Below are positions 16,017 through 25,657 of a stretch of DNA of 64,000 nucleotides, in pieces. Made by a program: the position numbers and the translations under genes. The stretch covers positions 1 through 64,000 of the forward strand of contig NZ_SMOK01000011.1 of the NCBI RefSeq assembly GCF_004353925.1. The letters are read 5' to 3'. A model generated the notes under the pieces. It did not search any database. It saw only the letters and a list, made by a program, of their open reading frames with translations, and was not told the origin of the DNA. Within the stretch, counting starts at the first letter, position 1, and each line of letters begins with the position of its first letter. The DNA is from Pseudomonas sp. H9 (GTDB taxonomy: Bacteria > Pseudomonadota > Gammaproteobacteria > Pseudomonadales > Pseudomonadaceae).

Positions 16017-19000
16017 ATGCACTTGCTGCGGACCCAGCCCGGTGGCTTTGTACCGGACGACAGTATTGCCGACCTCGGCCAGACCCCCGCCGAGCTGGTC
16101 ATTCTCTGCAGCGGTGACTCGCACCTGGCGCTGTTGGCCGAAACCGCCCAACAGTTGCCAGAAGACTACCCCAGCCTGCGTCTGGCCAACCCGATGCAGG
16201 TGCAAAACCATGCATCGGTCGACCTGTATGTCGATGAGGTGCTGCGCCATGCCAAGGTCATTCTGGTGTCGCTGCACGGCGGCGTCGGCTATTGGCGCTA
16301 TGGTGTCGAGCAGTTGCTGGCGCTGGCTGCGCGCGGTGTACAGCTGATTCTGGTGCCAGGTGACGATCGCCCGGACCCGGAACTCAGCAGCCTCAGCACG
16401 GTGCCGGCAGCGCAGGCCGAGCGGCTCTGGCACTTTTTGCGCCAGGGCGGCAAAGCCAATGCCCTGAACCTGTTCAACTGCCTGGCCAATGAGTATTTGC
16501 AGCGCGATTACCCCTGGAGCCAGCCGCAACAACTGCCACGCACCACGGTGTATCACCCGCGCCACGCCAGCGCCGAGCTGGCTGACTGGTTCAGCGAATG
16601 GCAGGTGGATCAACCGGTGGTGCCGATCCTGTTCTACCGCTCGCACTTGCAGGCGGCGAACACGGCGTTTATCGACACCTTCTGCGAACGCCTGCAGGCT
16701 AGCGGGCTCAACCCGTTGCCGATTGCGGTGGCGAGCCTCAAGGAGGCAGGCTGCCTGAGCCAGGTCGAGGACTGGCTGGACGAAGTCGAGGCGGCGCTGA
16801 TCATCAACACCACCGGTTTTGCGCAGTCCAGTCCGGAACAGCCACACTTGCGGCCGTTTCGTCGCGATATTCCGGTGTTGCAGGCGATTTGCGCCCAGGA
16901 TAACCAGCCGGGATGGGAGGCGAGCGAGCAGGGCCTTGGCGCCCGCGACCTGGCCATGCATATCGTGCTGCCGGAGCTGGACGGGCGCATCATTAGCCGC
17001 CCCATCAGCTTCAAAGACCTGGCCTGGCGCAGTGAGCGCAGCCAGTCGGATGTGGTCTGCTACCGCCCGCACGCTGAACGCATGGACTTTGTCGCCGAAC
17101 TGGCGCGGCGTTGGTGCGTACTGGCGCAACTGCCCAACCAGGATAAGCGTGTGGCCTTGATCCTTGCCAACTACCCGACCCGCGATGGCCGGATTGGCAA
17201 CGGCGTTGGCCTGGACACCCCGGCAGCCGCCTTGAACATTCTTCGTGCCCTGCAAGCGCAGGGTTATCCGCTGAGTACCTTGCCCGACAGCGGCACGGCG
17301 TTGATTCAGGCCTTGCTCGGCGGTGTCAGTAACGACCTGGACAGTCTGGATCAGCGGCCTTGCCTGCAAAGCATGGCCATGGCGGACTACCGCGCGGCAT
17401 TCGCCGCGTTGCCGCAGGCTAACCAGGACGCCGTCCGCGAACGCTGGGGCGAACCCGAGCAAGACCCGATGTTCCGCAACGGGCGCATGATGGTGGCCGG
17501 CCTGCGTTTTGGCCTGACCTTCGTTGGCATCCAGCCGGCGCGGGGCTACCAACTGGACCAAAGCGCGGTGTACCACGACCCTGATCTGGTGCCGCCCCAT
17601 GGTTACCTGGCGTTCTATTTCTGGCTGCGCCATGGCTTTGCCGCCGACGCCCTGATTCATGTCGGCAAGCACGGTAACCTGGAGTGGCTTCCGGGCAAGG
17701 GCGTCGGCCTGTCGGCGGGTTGTTGGCCGGATGCGTTGATCGGTCCATTACCGAACATCTACCCGTTCATCGTCAATGACCCGGGTGAGGGCGCGCAAGC
17801 CAAGCGCCGAACCCAAGCGGTGATTATCGATCACCTGATGCCACCGTTGACCCGCGCCGAAACCTACGGCCCGTTGCGCCACCTCGAAGCCCTGGCCGAC
17901 GAATACTACGAGGCGCAGTTGCTCGATCCACGCCGCGCCCGCGAGCTGCAACGGGACATTCTCGACCTGGTGCGCGACAACCACATCGACCGCGAGCTAC
18001 AGCTGGAAGGTGAGCTGGATGACGCGGCGGTGTGGTTGCCGCGCCTGGACACTTACCTGTGTGACCTCAAAGAGTCGCAGATCCGTGATGGCCTGCACGT
18101 ATTTGGCGAATCGCCTGGCGGGCGCCTGCGTGTTGATACCTTGTTGGCGTTGTTACGGGTCGAGCGCGGTGATGGCCGTGGCGCCAATGCCAGCCTGTTG
18201 CGGGCCTTGGCCAAGGCGATGGGCCTGGGCTTTGATCCGCTGGACTGTGACCTCGGCCAACCCTGGAGCGGCCCGCGCCCGGCATTGTTGCAGGCCCAGG
18301 ATGAGGCGCTCTGGCGCACCACTGGTGATACCCGCGAACGTCTGGAAGGGTTGGCGAGCCGGTGCATCGAGCAGGCATTGGCGGGCACTGTCGCCTTACC
18401 GGACGACCCGGCCTGGGTCGATGTACATGCCGTACTGGCGGCTTTGCAGCACACCATTGCACCGCAACTCGACGCCTGCGGCCCTGCAGAACTGCAGGGC
18501 TTGTTGGCCGCCTTGCAAGGGCGCTTTGTGCCCGCAGGCCCCAGTGGTGCGCCCAGCCGGGGACGCTTGGACGTACTGCCCACCGGGCGTAACTTCTATA
18601 CCGTGGACGTGCGCAACCTGCCCACCACCACCGCATGGCGCATCGGCTTTGCCTCGGCCAACCTGATTCTTGAACGCCACTTGCAAGAGCATGGCGATCA
18701 CTTACGCCAGCTCGGCTTGTCGGTGTGGGGTACGGCCACCATGCGTACCGGTGGCGATGACATTGCCCAGGCCATGGCCCTGCTGGGTGTGCGCCCGGTG
18801 TGGGCGAGTGGCAGCCAGCGCGTCGACGACTTTGAAATCCTGCCTTTGAGCGTGCTCGACCGGCCACGGGTGGACGTGACGCTGCGTGTGTCAGGGTTCT
18901 TCCGCGATGCGTTCGGCAACCTGATCAAACTGTTCGATGCGGCCGTACAGGCGGTGGCTGCGCTCGACGAAGCGCAAGAGCTCAACCCGCTCGCAGCCAG

Positions 19001-19778
19001 GGTACGCCGCGAACGTGCCGAGCTGGAGGGCCAGGGCGTGAGCGCCGAGCAAGCGGCGCGACAAGCCGGTTGGCGGATTTTCGGTGCCAAACCTGGGGCG
19101 TATGGCGCAGGCGTACAGAACGCCATCGACGGGCAACTGTGGAACCAACGCAAAGACCTCGCAGAGGTCTACCTCAACCATGGCGGCTACGCCTACGGCG
19201 CAGCAGATGACGGCACACCGGCACGGGCTGACTTTGCCCGGCGTCTGCGCCATGTCCAGGCGGTGGTACAGAACCAGGACAATCACGAGCACGACCTGCT
19301 CGACTCCAACGACTACTACCAGTTCCAGGGCGGCATGCTGGCCGCCGTCGAAAGCCTTGGCGGCCAGCGCGTCGCCAGTTACCACGGCGACCACAGCCAG
19401 CCAGATCGCCCGCGCATTCGTACCCTCAAAGAGGAACTGAACCGGGTCATCCGCGCCCGTGCGCTTAACCCGAAGTGGATCGACGGCGTCAAACGCCATG
19501 GCTACAAAGGTGCCTTTGAGCTGGCCGCGACGGTCGATAACCTGTTCGCCTTCGATGCCACCACTGAGTTGATCGACGATCACCATTACCAGGCGCTGGC
19601 CGAGGCCTACGTGCTCGACAGTGAAACCCGCGCATTCATGCAACAGCACAACCCGCAAGCCCTGCGCGACATTACCGAACGCCTGCTCGAAGCCCAGCAA
19701 CGCGGCCTGTGGGAAGCACCGGGGGACTATCGTGAAGCCCTCGAGGAGCAACTGCTGGACAGCGAAGAAGAGACCTGA
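16017..19778 (+). CDS. cobN: Aerobic cobaltochelatase large subunit CobN
   Basis: CobN (1253 residues, normal family length) is the large subunit that inserts Co2+ into hydrogenobyrinic acid a,c-diamide with ATP hydrolysed by partner AAA subunits. Family stretches are present: ALILANYPTRDGRIGNGVGLDTP, LIHVGKHGNLEWLPGKGVGLS, PNIYPFIVNDPGEGAQAKRR and ATMRTGGDDIAQAMALLGVRPVW; the C-terminal region has NDYYQFQGGMLAAVE. It follows cobW by 3 bases and is followed by chlI after 1 base, so cobW-cobN-chlI-VWA read as one operon. Pseudomonads generally lack CobS/CobT, and the two downstream genes probably take their place. Confidence 0.96.
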   Translation: MHLLRTQPGGFVPDDSIADLGQTPAELVILCSGDSHLALLAETAQQLPEDYPSLRLANPMQVQNHASVDLYVDEVLRHAKVILVSLHGGVGYWRYGVEQLLALAARGVQLILVPGDDRPDPELSSLSTVPAAQAERLWHFLRQGGKANALNLFNCLANEYLQRDYPWSQPQQLPRTTVYHPRHASAELADWFSEWQVDQPVVPILFYRSHLQAANTAFIDTFCERLQASGLNPLPIAVASLKEAGCLSQVEDWLDEVEAALIINTTGFAQSSPEQPHLRPFRRDIPVLQAICAQDNQPGWEASEQGLGARDLAMHIVLPELDGRIISRPISFKDLAWRSERSQSDVVCYRPHAERMDFVAELARRWCVLAQLPNQDKRVALILANYPTRDGRIGNGVGLDTPAAALNILRALQAQGYPLSTLPDSGTALIQALLGGVSNDLDSLDQRPCLQSMAMADYRAAFAALPQANQDAVRERWGEPEQDPMFRNGRMMVAGLRFGLTFVGIQPARGYQLDQSAVYHDPDLVPPHGYLAFYFWLRHGFAADALIHVGKHGNLEWLPGKGVGLSAGCWPDALIGPLPNIYPFIVNDPGEGAQAKRRTQAVIIDHLMPPLTRAETYGPLRHLEALADEYYEAQLLDPRRARELQRDILDLVRDNHIDRELQLEGELDDAAVWLPRLDTYLCDLKESQIRDGLHVFGESPGGRLRVDTLLALLRVERGDGRGANASLLRALAKAMGLGFDPLDCDLGQPWSGPRPALLQAQDEALWRTTGDTRERLEGLASRCIEQALAGTVALPDDPAWVDVHAVLAALQHTIAPQLDACGPAELQGLLAALQGRFVPAGPSGAPSRGRLDVLPTGRNFYTVDVRNLPTTTAWRIGFASANLILERHLQEHGDHLRQLGLSVWGTATMRTGGDDIAQAMALLGVRPVWASGSQRVDDFEILPLSVLDRPRVDVTLRVSGFFRDAFGNLIKLFDAAVQAVAALDEAQELNPLAARVRRERAELEGQGVSAEQAARQAGWRIFGAKPGAYGAGVQNAIDGQLWNQRKDLAEVYLNHGGYAYGAADDGTPARADFARRLRHVQAVVQNQDNHEHDLLDSNDYYQFQGGMLAAVESLGGQRVASYHGDHSQPDRPRIRTLKEELNRVIRARALNPKWIDGVKRHGYKGAFELAATVDNLFAFDATTELIDDHHYQALAEAYVLDSETRAFMQQHNPQALRDITERLLEAQQRGLWEAPGDYREALEEQLLDSEEET

Positions 19779-19779
19779 G

Positions 19780-20784
19780 ATGACCGAACCTGCACATTTC
19801 CCCCTGTCTGCCGTGGTTGGCGCTGAGCAACTGAAGCTTGCCCTGTGCCTGACTGCCATTGACCCGAAGATCGGCGGGGTGTTGATCGAAGGCCCGCGTG
19901 GCATGGCAAAAAGCACCTTGGCGCGCGGCCTGGCCGATCTGCTCGATGAAGGGCCGTTCGTCACGTTGCCGCTGGGGGCCAGTGAAGAGCGCCTGGTCGG
20001 CACCCTGGATCTGGATGCGGCGTTGGGGCAGGGCAAAGCGCAGTTTTCTCCCGGCGTCCTGGCCAAAGCCGACGGCGGTGTGCTGTATGTCGATGAAGTC
20101 AACCTGCTGGCCGACCATCTGGTCGACGTGCTGCTCGACGTTGCCGCCAGCGGTACTAACCGGATTGAGCGGGACGGCATCTCACACCGCCACAGTGCGC
20201 GGTTTGTGCTGATTGGCACGATGAACCCGGAAGAAGGTGAGCTGCGCCCGCAGTTGTTAGATCGCTTCGGCCTGAACGTGGCGCTGGACGGTCAGCCGGA
20301 GCCGGCTGCCCGTGGCCAGATCATTCGCCGCCGCCTGGACTTCGACAGTGACCCCGAGGCGTTCTGCGCGCAGTGGGCCACGGCCCAGGCGCAATTGCGT
20401 GAGCGTTGCCAGGCTGCCCGCGAGCAATTGTCGAGCATTGCCCTGGACGATCAGGCGCTGGCGCAAATCACCGAGCGTTGTTTCGCTGCCGGTGTCGATG
20501 GCGTGCGTGCTGATTTGGTCTGGCTACGCGCTGCCCGTGCCCACGCAGCCTGGCGCGGCGGCGGGCAGATCGAGACACAGGATATAGACGCAGTGGCCGA
20601 GTTCGCCCTGCGCCATCGGCGTCGGCAAGCACCGACCCCCGCGCCACAAAGCCCGGCCTCCGAACCTCAAGGTGCTGAGGCCGAAAATCCTCGGCAAGGG
20701 CAGTGCGCCTGGGGCGAAATGCCCCCGCAAGCCGTGGTGACCGGGGCCCGGCGAGAGGTGCCGAACTGGGCAAAAAAGCCCTGA
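19780..20784 (+). CDS. ChlI/BchI-like AAA+ ATPase, probable chelatase motor subunit
   Basis: This 334-residue AAA+ protein has Walker A GPRGMAKS at 38-45 (note A where a G is usual), the ChlI-type stretch SEERLVGTLDLDAALGQGKAQFSPGVLAKADGGVLYVDEVNLL (Walker B VLYVDEVN) and GTMNPEEGELRPQLLDRFGL. It resembles magnesium-chelatase I subunits, and here, directly after cobN, it likely powers cobalt insertion in place of CobS. The start at 19780 follows the cobN stop by one base; an upstream in-frame extension within cobN is spurious. Its 3' end overlaps the next gene by about 80 bases. Confidence 0.9.
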   Translation: MTEPAHFPLSAVVGAEQLKLALCLTAIDPKIGGVLIEGPRGMAKSTLARGLADLLDEGPFVTLPLGASEERLVGTLDLDAALGQGKAQFSPGVLAKADGGVLYVDEVNLLADHLVDVLLDVAASGTNRIERDGISHRHSARFVLIGTMNPEEGELRPQLLDRFGLNVALDGQPEPAARGQIIRRRLDFDSDPEAFCAQWATAQAQLRERCQAAREQLSSIALDDQALAQITERCFAAGVDGVRADLVWLRAARAHAAWRGGGQIETQDIDAVAEFALRHRRRQAPTPAPQSPASEPQGAEAENPRQGQCAWGEMPPQAVVTGARREVPNWAKKP

Positions 20785-21446
20785 GCATCTGTCGACACCA
20801 CGCGGCGGATGCCAGGCCCAGACCCGGGGTCATCAAACAAGGACTGCGCGGGCGCACGCGCGACGCGGCACAGGGGCAGGTGGCGTGGCCAGCAACCTTG
20901 CTCAAAGGGCGTCCGCGACAGCGCCGTGACCTGTGCTGGCAGCAGCGTACGGCCAGCGCCCATGAGCTGTGGTTGGTGATTGTCGATGCGTCGGCCTCGA
21001 CCCGACGTTACCAGGCGTTGAGCCATGCCAAGGGCCTGCTTGCCGGGCTCTTCGATCAGGCCTACCGCCAGCGCGCACGTCTGGCCCTGCTGACCGCCAG
21101 TGGTGCCACCCCACGCTGGCAGCGCCACGGTTTGAAAGCCTCGGCCGCGCTGCAGCCTTGGCTCGATGGCCTCGGTGCCGGTGGCGGCACGCCGTTATTG
21201 GCTGCGATCGAAGAAGCGCGGTGCTGGCTGCTGGCCCGTCAACGCCAGCACCCTCACGAACAGCAGCGCTGTTTGGTGTTGACCGACGGTCGGCTCAAGG
21301 CCTGGGCGCCGTTGCAACCGTTGCCGTGCCACAGCGTAGTGGTGGACATGGAGCGCTCGCCGGTACGCCTTGGGCGCGCGAAAATATTGGCGCAGCAGTT
21401 ACACGCCGACTATCGGTCGCTGGAAAGTTTCAAAATTCTGGAATAA
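20703..21446 (+). CDS. VWA-domain protein, probable ChlD/CobT-like chelatase subunit
   Basis: The protein (up to 247 residues) ends in a von Willebrand A domain with the metal-ion-dependent adhesion site DASAST (DxSxS at about 95-99), GGGTPLLAA for the MIDAS Thr and LTDGR for its Asp. In magnesium chelatase the D subunit carries such a domain, and beside cobN and a ChlI homologue this one is the likely D/CobT equivalent. The exact start is uncertain: the GTG at 20703 lies about 80 bases inside chlI, and the first ~55 residues are poorly structured and Arg/Gly rich, so a later start is possible. It is the last gene of the cobW operon. Confidence 0.8.
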   Translation: MRLGRNAPASRGDRGPARGAELGKKALSICRHHAADARPRPGVIKQGLRGRTRDAAQGQVAWPATLLKGRPRQRRDLCWQQRTASAHELWLVIVDASASTRRYQALSHAKGLLAGLFDQAYRQRARLALLTASGATPRWQRHGLKASAALQPWLDGLGAGGGTPLLAAIEEARCWLLARQRQHPHEQQRCLVLTDGRLKAWAPLQPLPCHSVVVDMERSPVRLGRAKILAQQLHADYRSLESFKILE

Positions 21447-21481
21447 ATAAAGGCACATACCGAACCGTATGCAGGCGCACT

Positions 21482-21498
21482 TGCGACGAACTGTCGCA
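21482..21498 (+). terminator. Possible hairpin after the cobW-cobN-chlI-VWA operon
   Basis: TGCGAC GAACT GTCGCA forms a 6-bp stem 36 bases after the VWA stop and is followed by GTGTAACTTTTGTAAC. The T content downstream is weak, so this is only a possible terminator. Confidence 0.35.
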
Positions 21499-21578
21499 GT
21501 GTAACTTTTGTAACAACTAACATATTGACCGCGCATCGCGTAGATGCGCAGCCAATATAACGCGGATATCGGTGCTGA

Positions 21579-21845
21579 TTATTCCGGCATCGACCAGGGT
21601 TGCAGATGGCAACCTTGTTTTTTCAATTCAGCACGCATTTCTTCAATCAGGCTGGCCAGTTGCGTCGGGTCCGAGTAGGTGCTGCTCGGAACCTGTTTGC
21701 TGCCAATGCGGGTGCTGGTCCGGTCGATCACTGCCAGGCTCAGTTCACCTGTACCGTTAGGCGAATCCCAAGCAACACACTGGAAGGGTTCGAAGGCGTG
21801 GTCGGCAATCAGCAGTGCTTCGTTGACACGGAGCGGGGCGTTCAT
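21579..21845 (-). CDS. Small conserved-looking hypothetical protein
   Basis: I do not recognise this 88-residue soluble protein. It opens MNAPLRVNEALLIADHAFEPFQC, contains a WDSPNGTGELSLAVIDRTSTRIGS stretch that could form two beta strands, and ends in a predicted helix (PTQLASLIEEMRAELKKQGC). It has no signal peptide or membrane segment. Upstream, GAGAGACCGAACCCATG on the minus strand gives a usable ribosome-binding site. It stands alone, transcribed away from the sigma-54 regulator. Codon use looks like that of its neighbours, which supports it as a real gene. Confidence 0.65.
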   Translation of the reverse strand: MNAPLRVNEALLIADHAFEPFQCVAWDSPNGTGELSLAVIDRTSTRIGSKQVPSSTYSDPTQLASLIEEMRAELKKQGCHLQPWSMPE

Positions 21846-22159
21846 GGGTTCGGTCTCTCTGTGGGCCCAAACAAGATAATTAACAACCGCGTTGGCGGTG
21901 AGTTACTTGTACTGATGCACGCAGTAGTGGGTGGAGTCACAACCGATTTTGAATTTTTTTAATTATTTGCAAAAAACATGATCTGAGTGTGCAGCGGCAG
22001 ACGTTGAAAGTTCAGAAAGATTCCCGGGGTCGCCTGCCTTTTGACGCTTTACGGACAAACGGTAGTGGGCGGCTGACACATCGTTGCTACTGTTACAAAC
22101 GGGCCTGCCAACGTGCTGTTTCTATTTAATATTCCGACAATTGGCGCCAAGGAAAGGTC
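21846..22159. other. Intergenic region between divergent genes
   Basis: The 314 bases separate the small hypothetical gene from the sigma-54 activator. The part around 21945-21985 is AT-rich (AATTTTTTTAATTATTTGCAA-like). No gene, REP element or clear palindrome was found. The activator is preceded by AAGGAAAGGTC directly before ATG 22160, a good ribosome-binding site. Promoters for both genes are expected here but were not pinned down. Confidence 0.4.
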
Positions 22160-23485
22160 ATGCTAGAGCCTGCTTCCAATCGCCGTCTGCTGATCGTCGA
22201 CCCTTGCGATGATTGCCACCGTTTATTGCCGGGCTTGCGCAATGTCGGCTGGGATGTCCACAGCTGTACATTGTCCTCGGCCCTTGAGCATCCCTGTGAT
22301 GTCGGCTTGCTACGCCTGCAGGCGTCGCACCTCAAGCGACCGGATGCCGTCAAAGACCTGATCACCCGCAGCAAAACCGAGTGGATTGCGGTACTCAGTG
22401 CCGATGAATTGCGCATGCAGAATGTCGGTGATTTTGTCTGTGAATGGTTTTTTGACTTCCACACCTTGCCGTTCGACGTCTCACGGGTGCAGGTCACCAT
22501 TGGCCGGGCCTTTGGCATGGCGCGCCTGCGGGGTAAAGGCAATGTTCACGTCGAAGAACTCGAGCACGAGCTACTGGGCGACAGCCGGCCCATTCGCGAG
22601 TTGCGCAAATTGCTCAGCAAACTGGCACCCACTGAATCGCCGGTGCTGATCCGCGGCGAAAGCGGCACCGGTAAAGAGCTGGTCGCGCGCACCCTGCATC
22701 GCCAGTCACAGCGCCACGACAAGCCTTTTGTGGCGATCAACTGCGGGGCGATTCCTGAACACTTGATTCAGTCCGAGTTGTTCGGCCATGAAAAGGGCGC
22801 GTTCACCGGGGCTCATCAGCGCAAGATCGGCCGTATCGAAGCGGCCAATGGCGGAACACTGTTTCTTGACGAAATTGGCGACCTGCCCCTGGAGTTGCAA
22901 GCCAACCTGCTGCGTTTTCTTCAGGAGAAGCACATCGAGCGGGTCGGTGGCAGCCAGCCGATCGACGTTGATGTGCGGGTGCTGGCGGCGACCCATGTCG
23001 ACCTGGAAAAGGCTATTGGCGACGGGCGTTTTCGTGAAGACTTGTATTACCGGCTCAACGTTTTGCAAGTGGTGACTGCGCCGTTGCGTGACCGGCATGG
23101 CGATCTGTCGATGCTGGCTAACCATTTTGCGCACTTCTACAGCCTGGAAACCGGGCGGCGTCCGCGCAGTTTCAGTGAAGATGCGCTGGTAGCGATGGGC
23201 AAGCACGACTGGCCCGGTAATGTGCGTGAACTGGCCAACCGGGTGAGGCGCGGCCTGGTGTTGGCTGAAGGGCGCCAGATCGAGGCGCAGGATCTGGGCT
23301 TGCTGCCCCAGCATGCCTTTGCGGCGAGCATGGGCACCCTTGAAGACTACAAACACCTCGCGGAGCGTCAGGCGTTGTGTGATGTCCTCACCCGGCACAG
23401 TGACAACCTGAGTATTGCCGCCAAGGTGTTGGGGATCTCCCGGCCTACGTTCTATCGGCTGTTACATAAGCATCAGATTCGTTAG
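22160..23485 (+). CDS. Sigma-54-dependent activator with VpsR-like N-terminal domain; candidate regulator of fap
   Basis: This 441-residue enhancer-binding protein has an N-terminal receiver-like domain of the VpsR type at about 8-120 that lacks the classical phospho-Asp setting. The AAA+ domain has Walker A GESGTGKE at 166-173, the sigma-54 contact loop GAFTGA at 213-218, Walker B LFLDEIG at 234-240 and [14 protein letters not shown] Fis-type helix-turn-helix ([23 protein letters not shown]) closes the protein. It needs RpoN to work. It converges with fapF, and the fap operon has a sigma-54-type promoter at 28840-28854, so control of amyloid synthesis is a reasonable inference. VpsR itself responds to c-di-GMP; whether this one does is unknown. 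Confidence 0.88.
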   Translation: MLEPASNRRLLIVDPCDDCHRLLPGLRNVGWDVHSCTLSSALEHPCDVGLLRLQASHLKRPDAVKDLITRSKTEWIAVLSADELRMQNVGDFVCEWFFDFHTLPFDVSRVQVTIGRAFGMARLRGKGNVHVEELEHELLGDSRPIRELRKLLSKLAPTESPVLIRGESGTGKELVARTLHRQSQRHDKPFVAINCGAIPEHLIQSELFGHEKGAFTGAHQRKIGRIEAANGGTLFLDEIGDLPLELQANLLRFLQEKHIERVGGSQPIDVDVRVLAATHVDLEKAIGDGRFREDLYYRLNVLQVVTAPLRDRHGDLSMLANHFAHFYSLETGRRPRSFSEDALVAMGKHDWPGNVRELANRVRRGLVLAEGRQIEAQDLGLLPQHAFAASMGTLEDYKHLAERQALCDVLTRHSDNLSIAAKVLGISRPTFYRLLHKHQIR

Positions 23486-23486
23486 T

Positions 23487-23543
23487 TCGCGGGGCAAGCC
23501 CGCTCCCACAGTAATCCACTGTGGGAGCGGGCTTGCCCCGCGA
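23487..23543. repeat. Paired REP element between convergent genes
   Basis: Two inverted REP copies (TCGCGGGGCAAGCCCGCTCC at about 23487-23506; GGAGCGGGCTTGCCCCGCGA at about 23524-23543) flank a short loop with CACAGT...ACTGTG pairing. The whole unit can fold into one long hairpin between the ends of the sigma-54 regulator gene and fapF. It may act as a bidirectional transcription stop or mRNA-end stabiliser. Confidence 0.93.
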
Positions 23544-23551
23544 TCGTACGG

Positions 23552-24832
23552 TCAGAAGTAGTACGGGAATTTCAGGCTAAAGGAGAAGTCGGGCGCGTCG
23601 TCGGTCAGGCCAATCGCCAGGTTCGGCACGATGGTCAGGTTGTCGGTGGCCGCCAGGGTCATGCCAATGTTGAAGTTGGCCGCGTTGTAGTCGCTGCTGG
23701 GCACATCTTGCCAGTCGCCACCGTCCGGCTTGATCTTGCTCTTGCTGGCAAACTGGTCGGAGAACGAGAACGACATACTCATCTTCTCATTCAGGGCGAA
23801 GGCGATACCTACGCCGATCTGCCAGGAGTCACCGAGTTTCACGTCACCCGGCACCTTGGTGTTGATGGTCGGGCTGATGTCGCTGAACGAATCTTCCATG
23901 TTGTAGGTGTACGACAGGCTGCCGAACAACACGGCAGGGTCATAAGTCTTGACCAGCGAAACACCCGGTGTGATGGCCCAGACGCCGTTGCCGGTCGGGA
24001 GGTCTTCAGGCACCGAGAGGTTGTCGTTGGTGGGGTCGTTGACCAGTTTGATGCCATACGGATCATCGCCGGTAGGCGCTTTGACCCGCAGTGTGAACAC
24101 CGCATCTGGCCAGTTTTCCGATTCATCGAGGAATTTGTACGCCACGCCGACGTTGACGTCGCCGATGGTCGGGTCGCGGGTGACGGTGGCGTCAGAGGTC
24201 ACCGGGCCGGCACCGCCAGCGCCGCCAGACGAGTAGGTCGACTCGCGGTACACCACTGGAACGTTGATGTCGAACTGCCAACGCTGGTCGAGGTTATAGC
24301 GGGCAGTCAGGTCCAGGGTCCAGTTGTCAGCCTTGATCCGGTCAAGGTTGATGTTGCCGAGGAAAATCGAGTCCAGCGCCAGGAAACCGTTGAGGACCAG
24401 GGCGCGGGTGTCATAGTGGGTGTAGGTCAGGCCAGTCTCGACGCTGAACTTGCCGCCGCCAAAGAACCCACTGGCCTCGTCATACAGGTTGGACACGCTT
24501 TGCGCTGGCTCTGAATCTTCCTTGAGCGACTGGCCATAGGAGCTGCCTGAAGTGCCAGGTGCACCGGCAGCCACGGTCTGAGCCCCCCTGGTCTGGTCTG
24601 CAGGGGATCGGGTCAGGCGTTTGGGAGGCGGTGCAGCGGGTGATTCCTCGACTTGGCGTACACGTTGCTCAAGCACCATCAGCGCTTGCTGTTGTGCCTG
24701 GTAACGCTGTTTCAACTCCATCAGTTCTTGTTTTAGTGCCTCGACCTGGGGGTCCGGTGCTGCGTAGAGCATTGTCGCCGGGGCCAGGCTAGTCAAACAG
24801 ACAATAGCTCTGAGCGATAACAAACCGTGCAT
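23552..24832 (-). CDS. fapF: FapF, outer-membrane amyloid export channel
   Basis: FapF forms the trimeric outer-membrane channel that secretes Fap amyloid subunits. The 426-residue protein shows the family order: signal peptide (1-25, ending MLYAA), a coiled-coil at about 29-66 ([21 protein letters not shown]...), a linker, then a 12-strand-like barrel from about residue 130 with alternating aromatic/polar strands and a terminal Phe (SLKFPYYF) for BAM recognition. It is the last gene of the fap operon, 46 bases after fapE. Its ribosome-binding site is weak (AGGGACGG about 10 bases upstream). It converges with the sigma-54 activator across a REP hairpin. Confidence 0.93.
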   Translation of the reverse strand: MHGLLSLRAIVCLTSLAPATMLYAAPDPQVEALKQELMELKQRYQAQQQALMVLEQRVRQVEESPAAPPPKRLTRSPADQTRGAQTVAAGAPGTSGSSYGQSLKEDSEPAQSVSNLYDEASGFFGGGKFSVETGLTYTHYDTRALVLNGFLALDSIFLGNINLDRIKADNWTLDLTARYNLDQRWQFDINVPVVYRESTYSSGGAGGAGPVTSDATVTRDPTIGDVNVGVAYKFLDESENWPDAVFTLRVKAPTGDDPYGIKLVNDPTNDNLSVPEDLPTGNGVWAITPGVSLVKTYDPAVLFGSLSYTYNMEDSFSDISPTINTKVPGDVKLGDSWQIGVGIAFALNEKMSMSFSFSDQFASKSKIKPDGGDWQDVPSSDYNAANFNIGMTLAATDNLTIVPNLAIGLTDDAPDFSFSLKFPYYF

Positions 24833-24878
24833 GGGTTAGCCGTCCCTTCTAACTGCATTTGATGAGACTGAGCGTAGA

Positions 24879-25625
24879 TCAGAATCCGAGAGTGCGAAGA
24901 CCTTTGAGCTGGTCAAGGTTTCCGCTCACAGCTCCGGCGCTCGCTACGTTGTCACGCAGGACGACGTTAAGCGACGTGAAGTTTCTGACCTGGTTGCCAC
25001 CGCCGAGCAATGTGGTGTTCTGCATCAAGCCACCTTGAGCCAGGCGCTGCATGGTTGCACCCTGGTTGTTGTTGGCGATGATGTTGAGCTGCACGCCATT
25101 GCCGGTCGAAGACACACTCAGCGCGCCTGCACCATTGGTGCCTGTCATCGCTGTGCCTGCGGTTAACGGTTTACCCTGCTGTTGCGTGGCCGGCGCCTGG
25201 TTGGCCTTGGTAACGCTGATATCGACCTTGTTGTAAGCGGTGTTGTTATCACCGGCCGCCCGCACGATCTGCGTGACACCTTCGGTGCTGTTGAGACCAC
25301 TGCCGCCGGTGACGGTACCGGTGCCGGGGCCTTGTGGCCGCGACGAGCCGTTGCCTTTCTCGTTGATCATCGACACATAGAATTGCGGTTTGATGGTCGA
25401 TTGCTGGATCTGCATCGACGACCTCGCGCCGATCACATCACCGTTGGCGTTCTGCCAGGTGCTGGTCATTACCACGCCAAAACTGATGATGCGTCCCGGC
25501 ATGACGAAGCGCCCGCGCAAATTCGCCATTTCATGGTCTTTCAATTCGATGGGTTTGAATATTTCTGCCTGGGTCGGCAGGCTGACGGTCAGGCAAGCGA
25601 TGACCAGCCAGGTTGGAGTCTTCAT
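24879..25625 (-). CDS. fapE: FapE, extracellular minor amyloid component
   Basis: FapE is an exported accessory found in Fap fibrils. The 248-residue protein has a signal peptide (MKTPTWLVIACLTVSLPTQA), then EIFKPIELKDHEMANLRGRFVMPGRIISFGVVMTSTWQN, a family-conserved opening, and a Gly/Asn/Thr-rich rest. The start at 25625 was chosen because a longer frame (to 25658) adds a charged stretch before the signal peptide. GGAGC precedes it. Spacing is 32 bases from fapD and 46 to fapF, in the order known from other pseudomonads. Confidence 0.9.
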   Translation of the reverse strand: MKTPTWLVIACLTVSLPTQAEIFKPIELKDHEMANLRGRFVMPGRIISFGVVMTSTWQNANGDVIGARSSMQIQQSTIKPQFYVSMINEKGNGSSRPQGPGTGTVTGGSGLNSTEGVTQIVRAAGDNNTAYNKVDISVTKANQAPATQQQGKPLTAGTAMTGTNGAGALSVSSTGNGVQLNIIANNNQGATMQRLAQGGLMQNTTLLGGGNQVRNFTSLNVVLRDNVASAGAVSGNLDQLKGLRTLGF

Positions 25626-25657
25626 GGGATGCTCCCGGAGCGTCGTGCTCCTTGTCA

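Noticed and set aside
15624..17672. A 682-codon open frame on the minus strand
   Set aside because: It lies antisense to cobW and cobN, has no recognisable domain and reflects high-GC codon bias on the coding strand.
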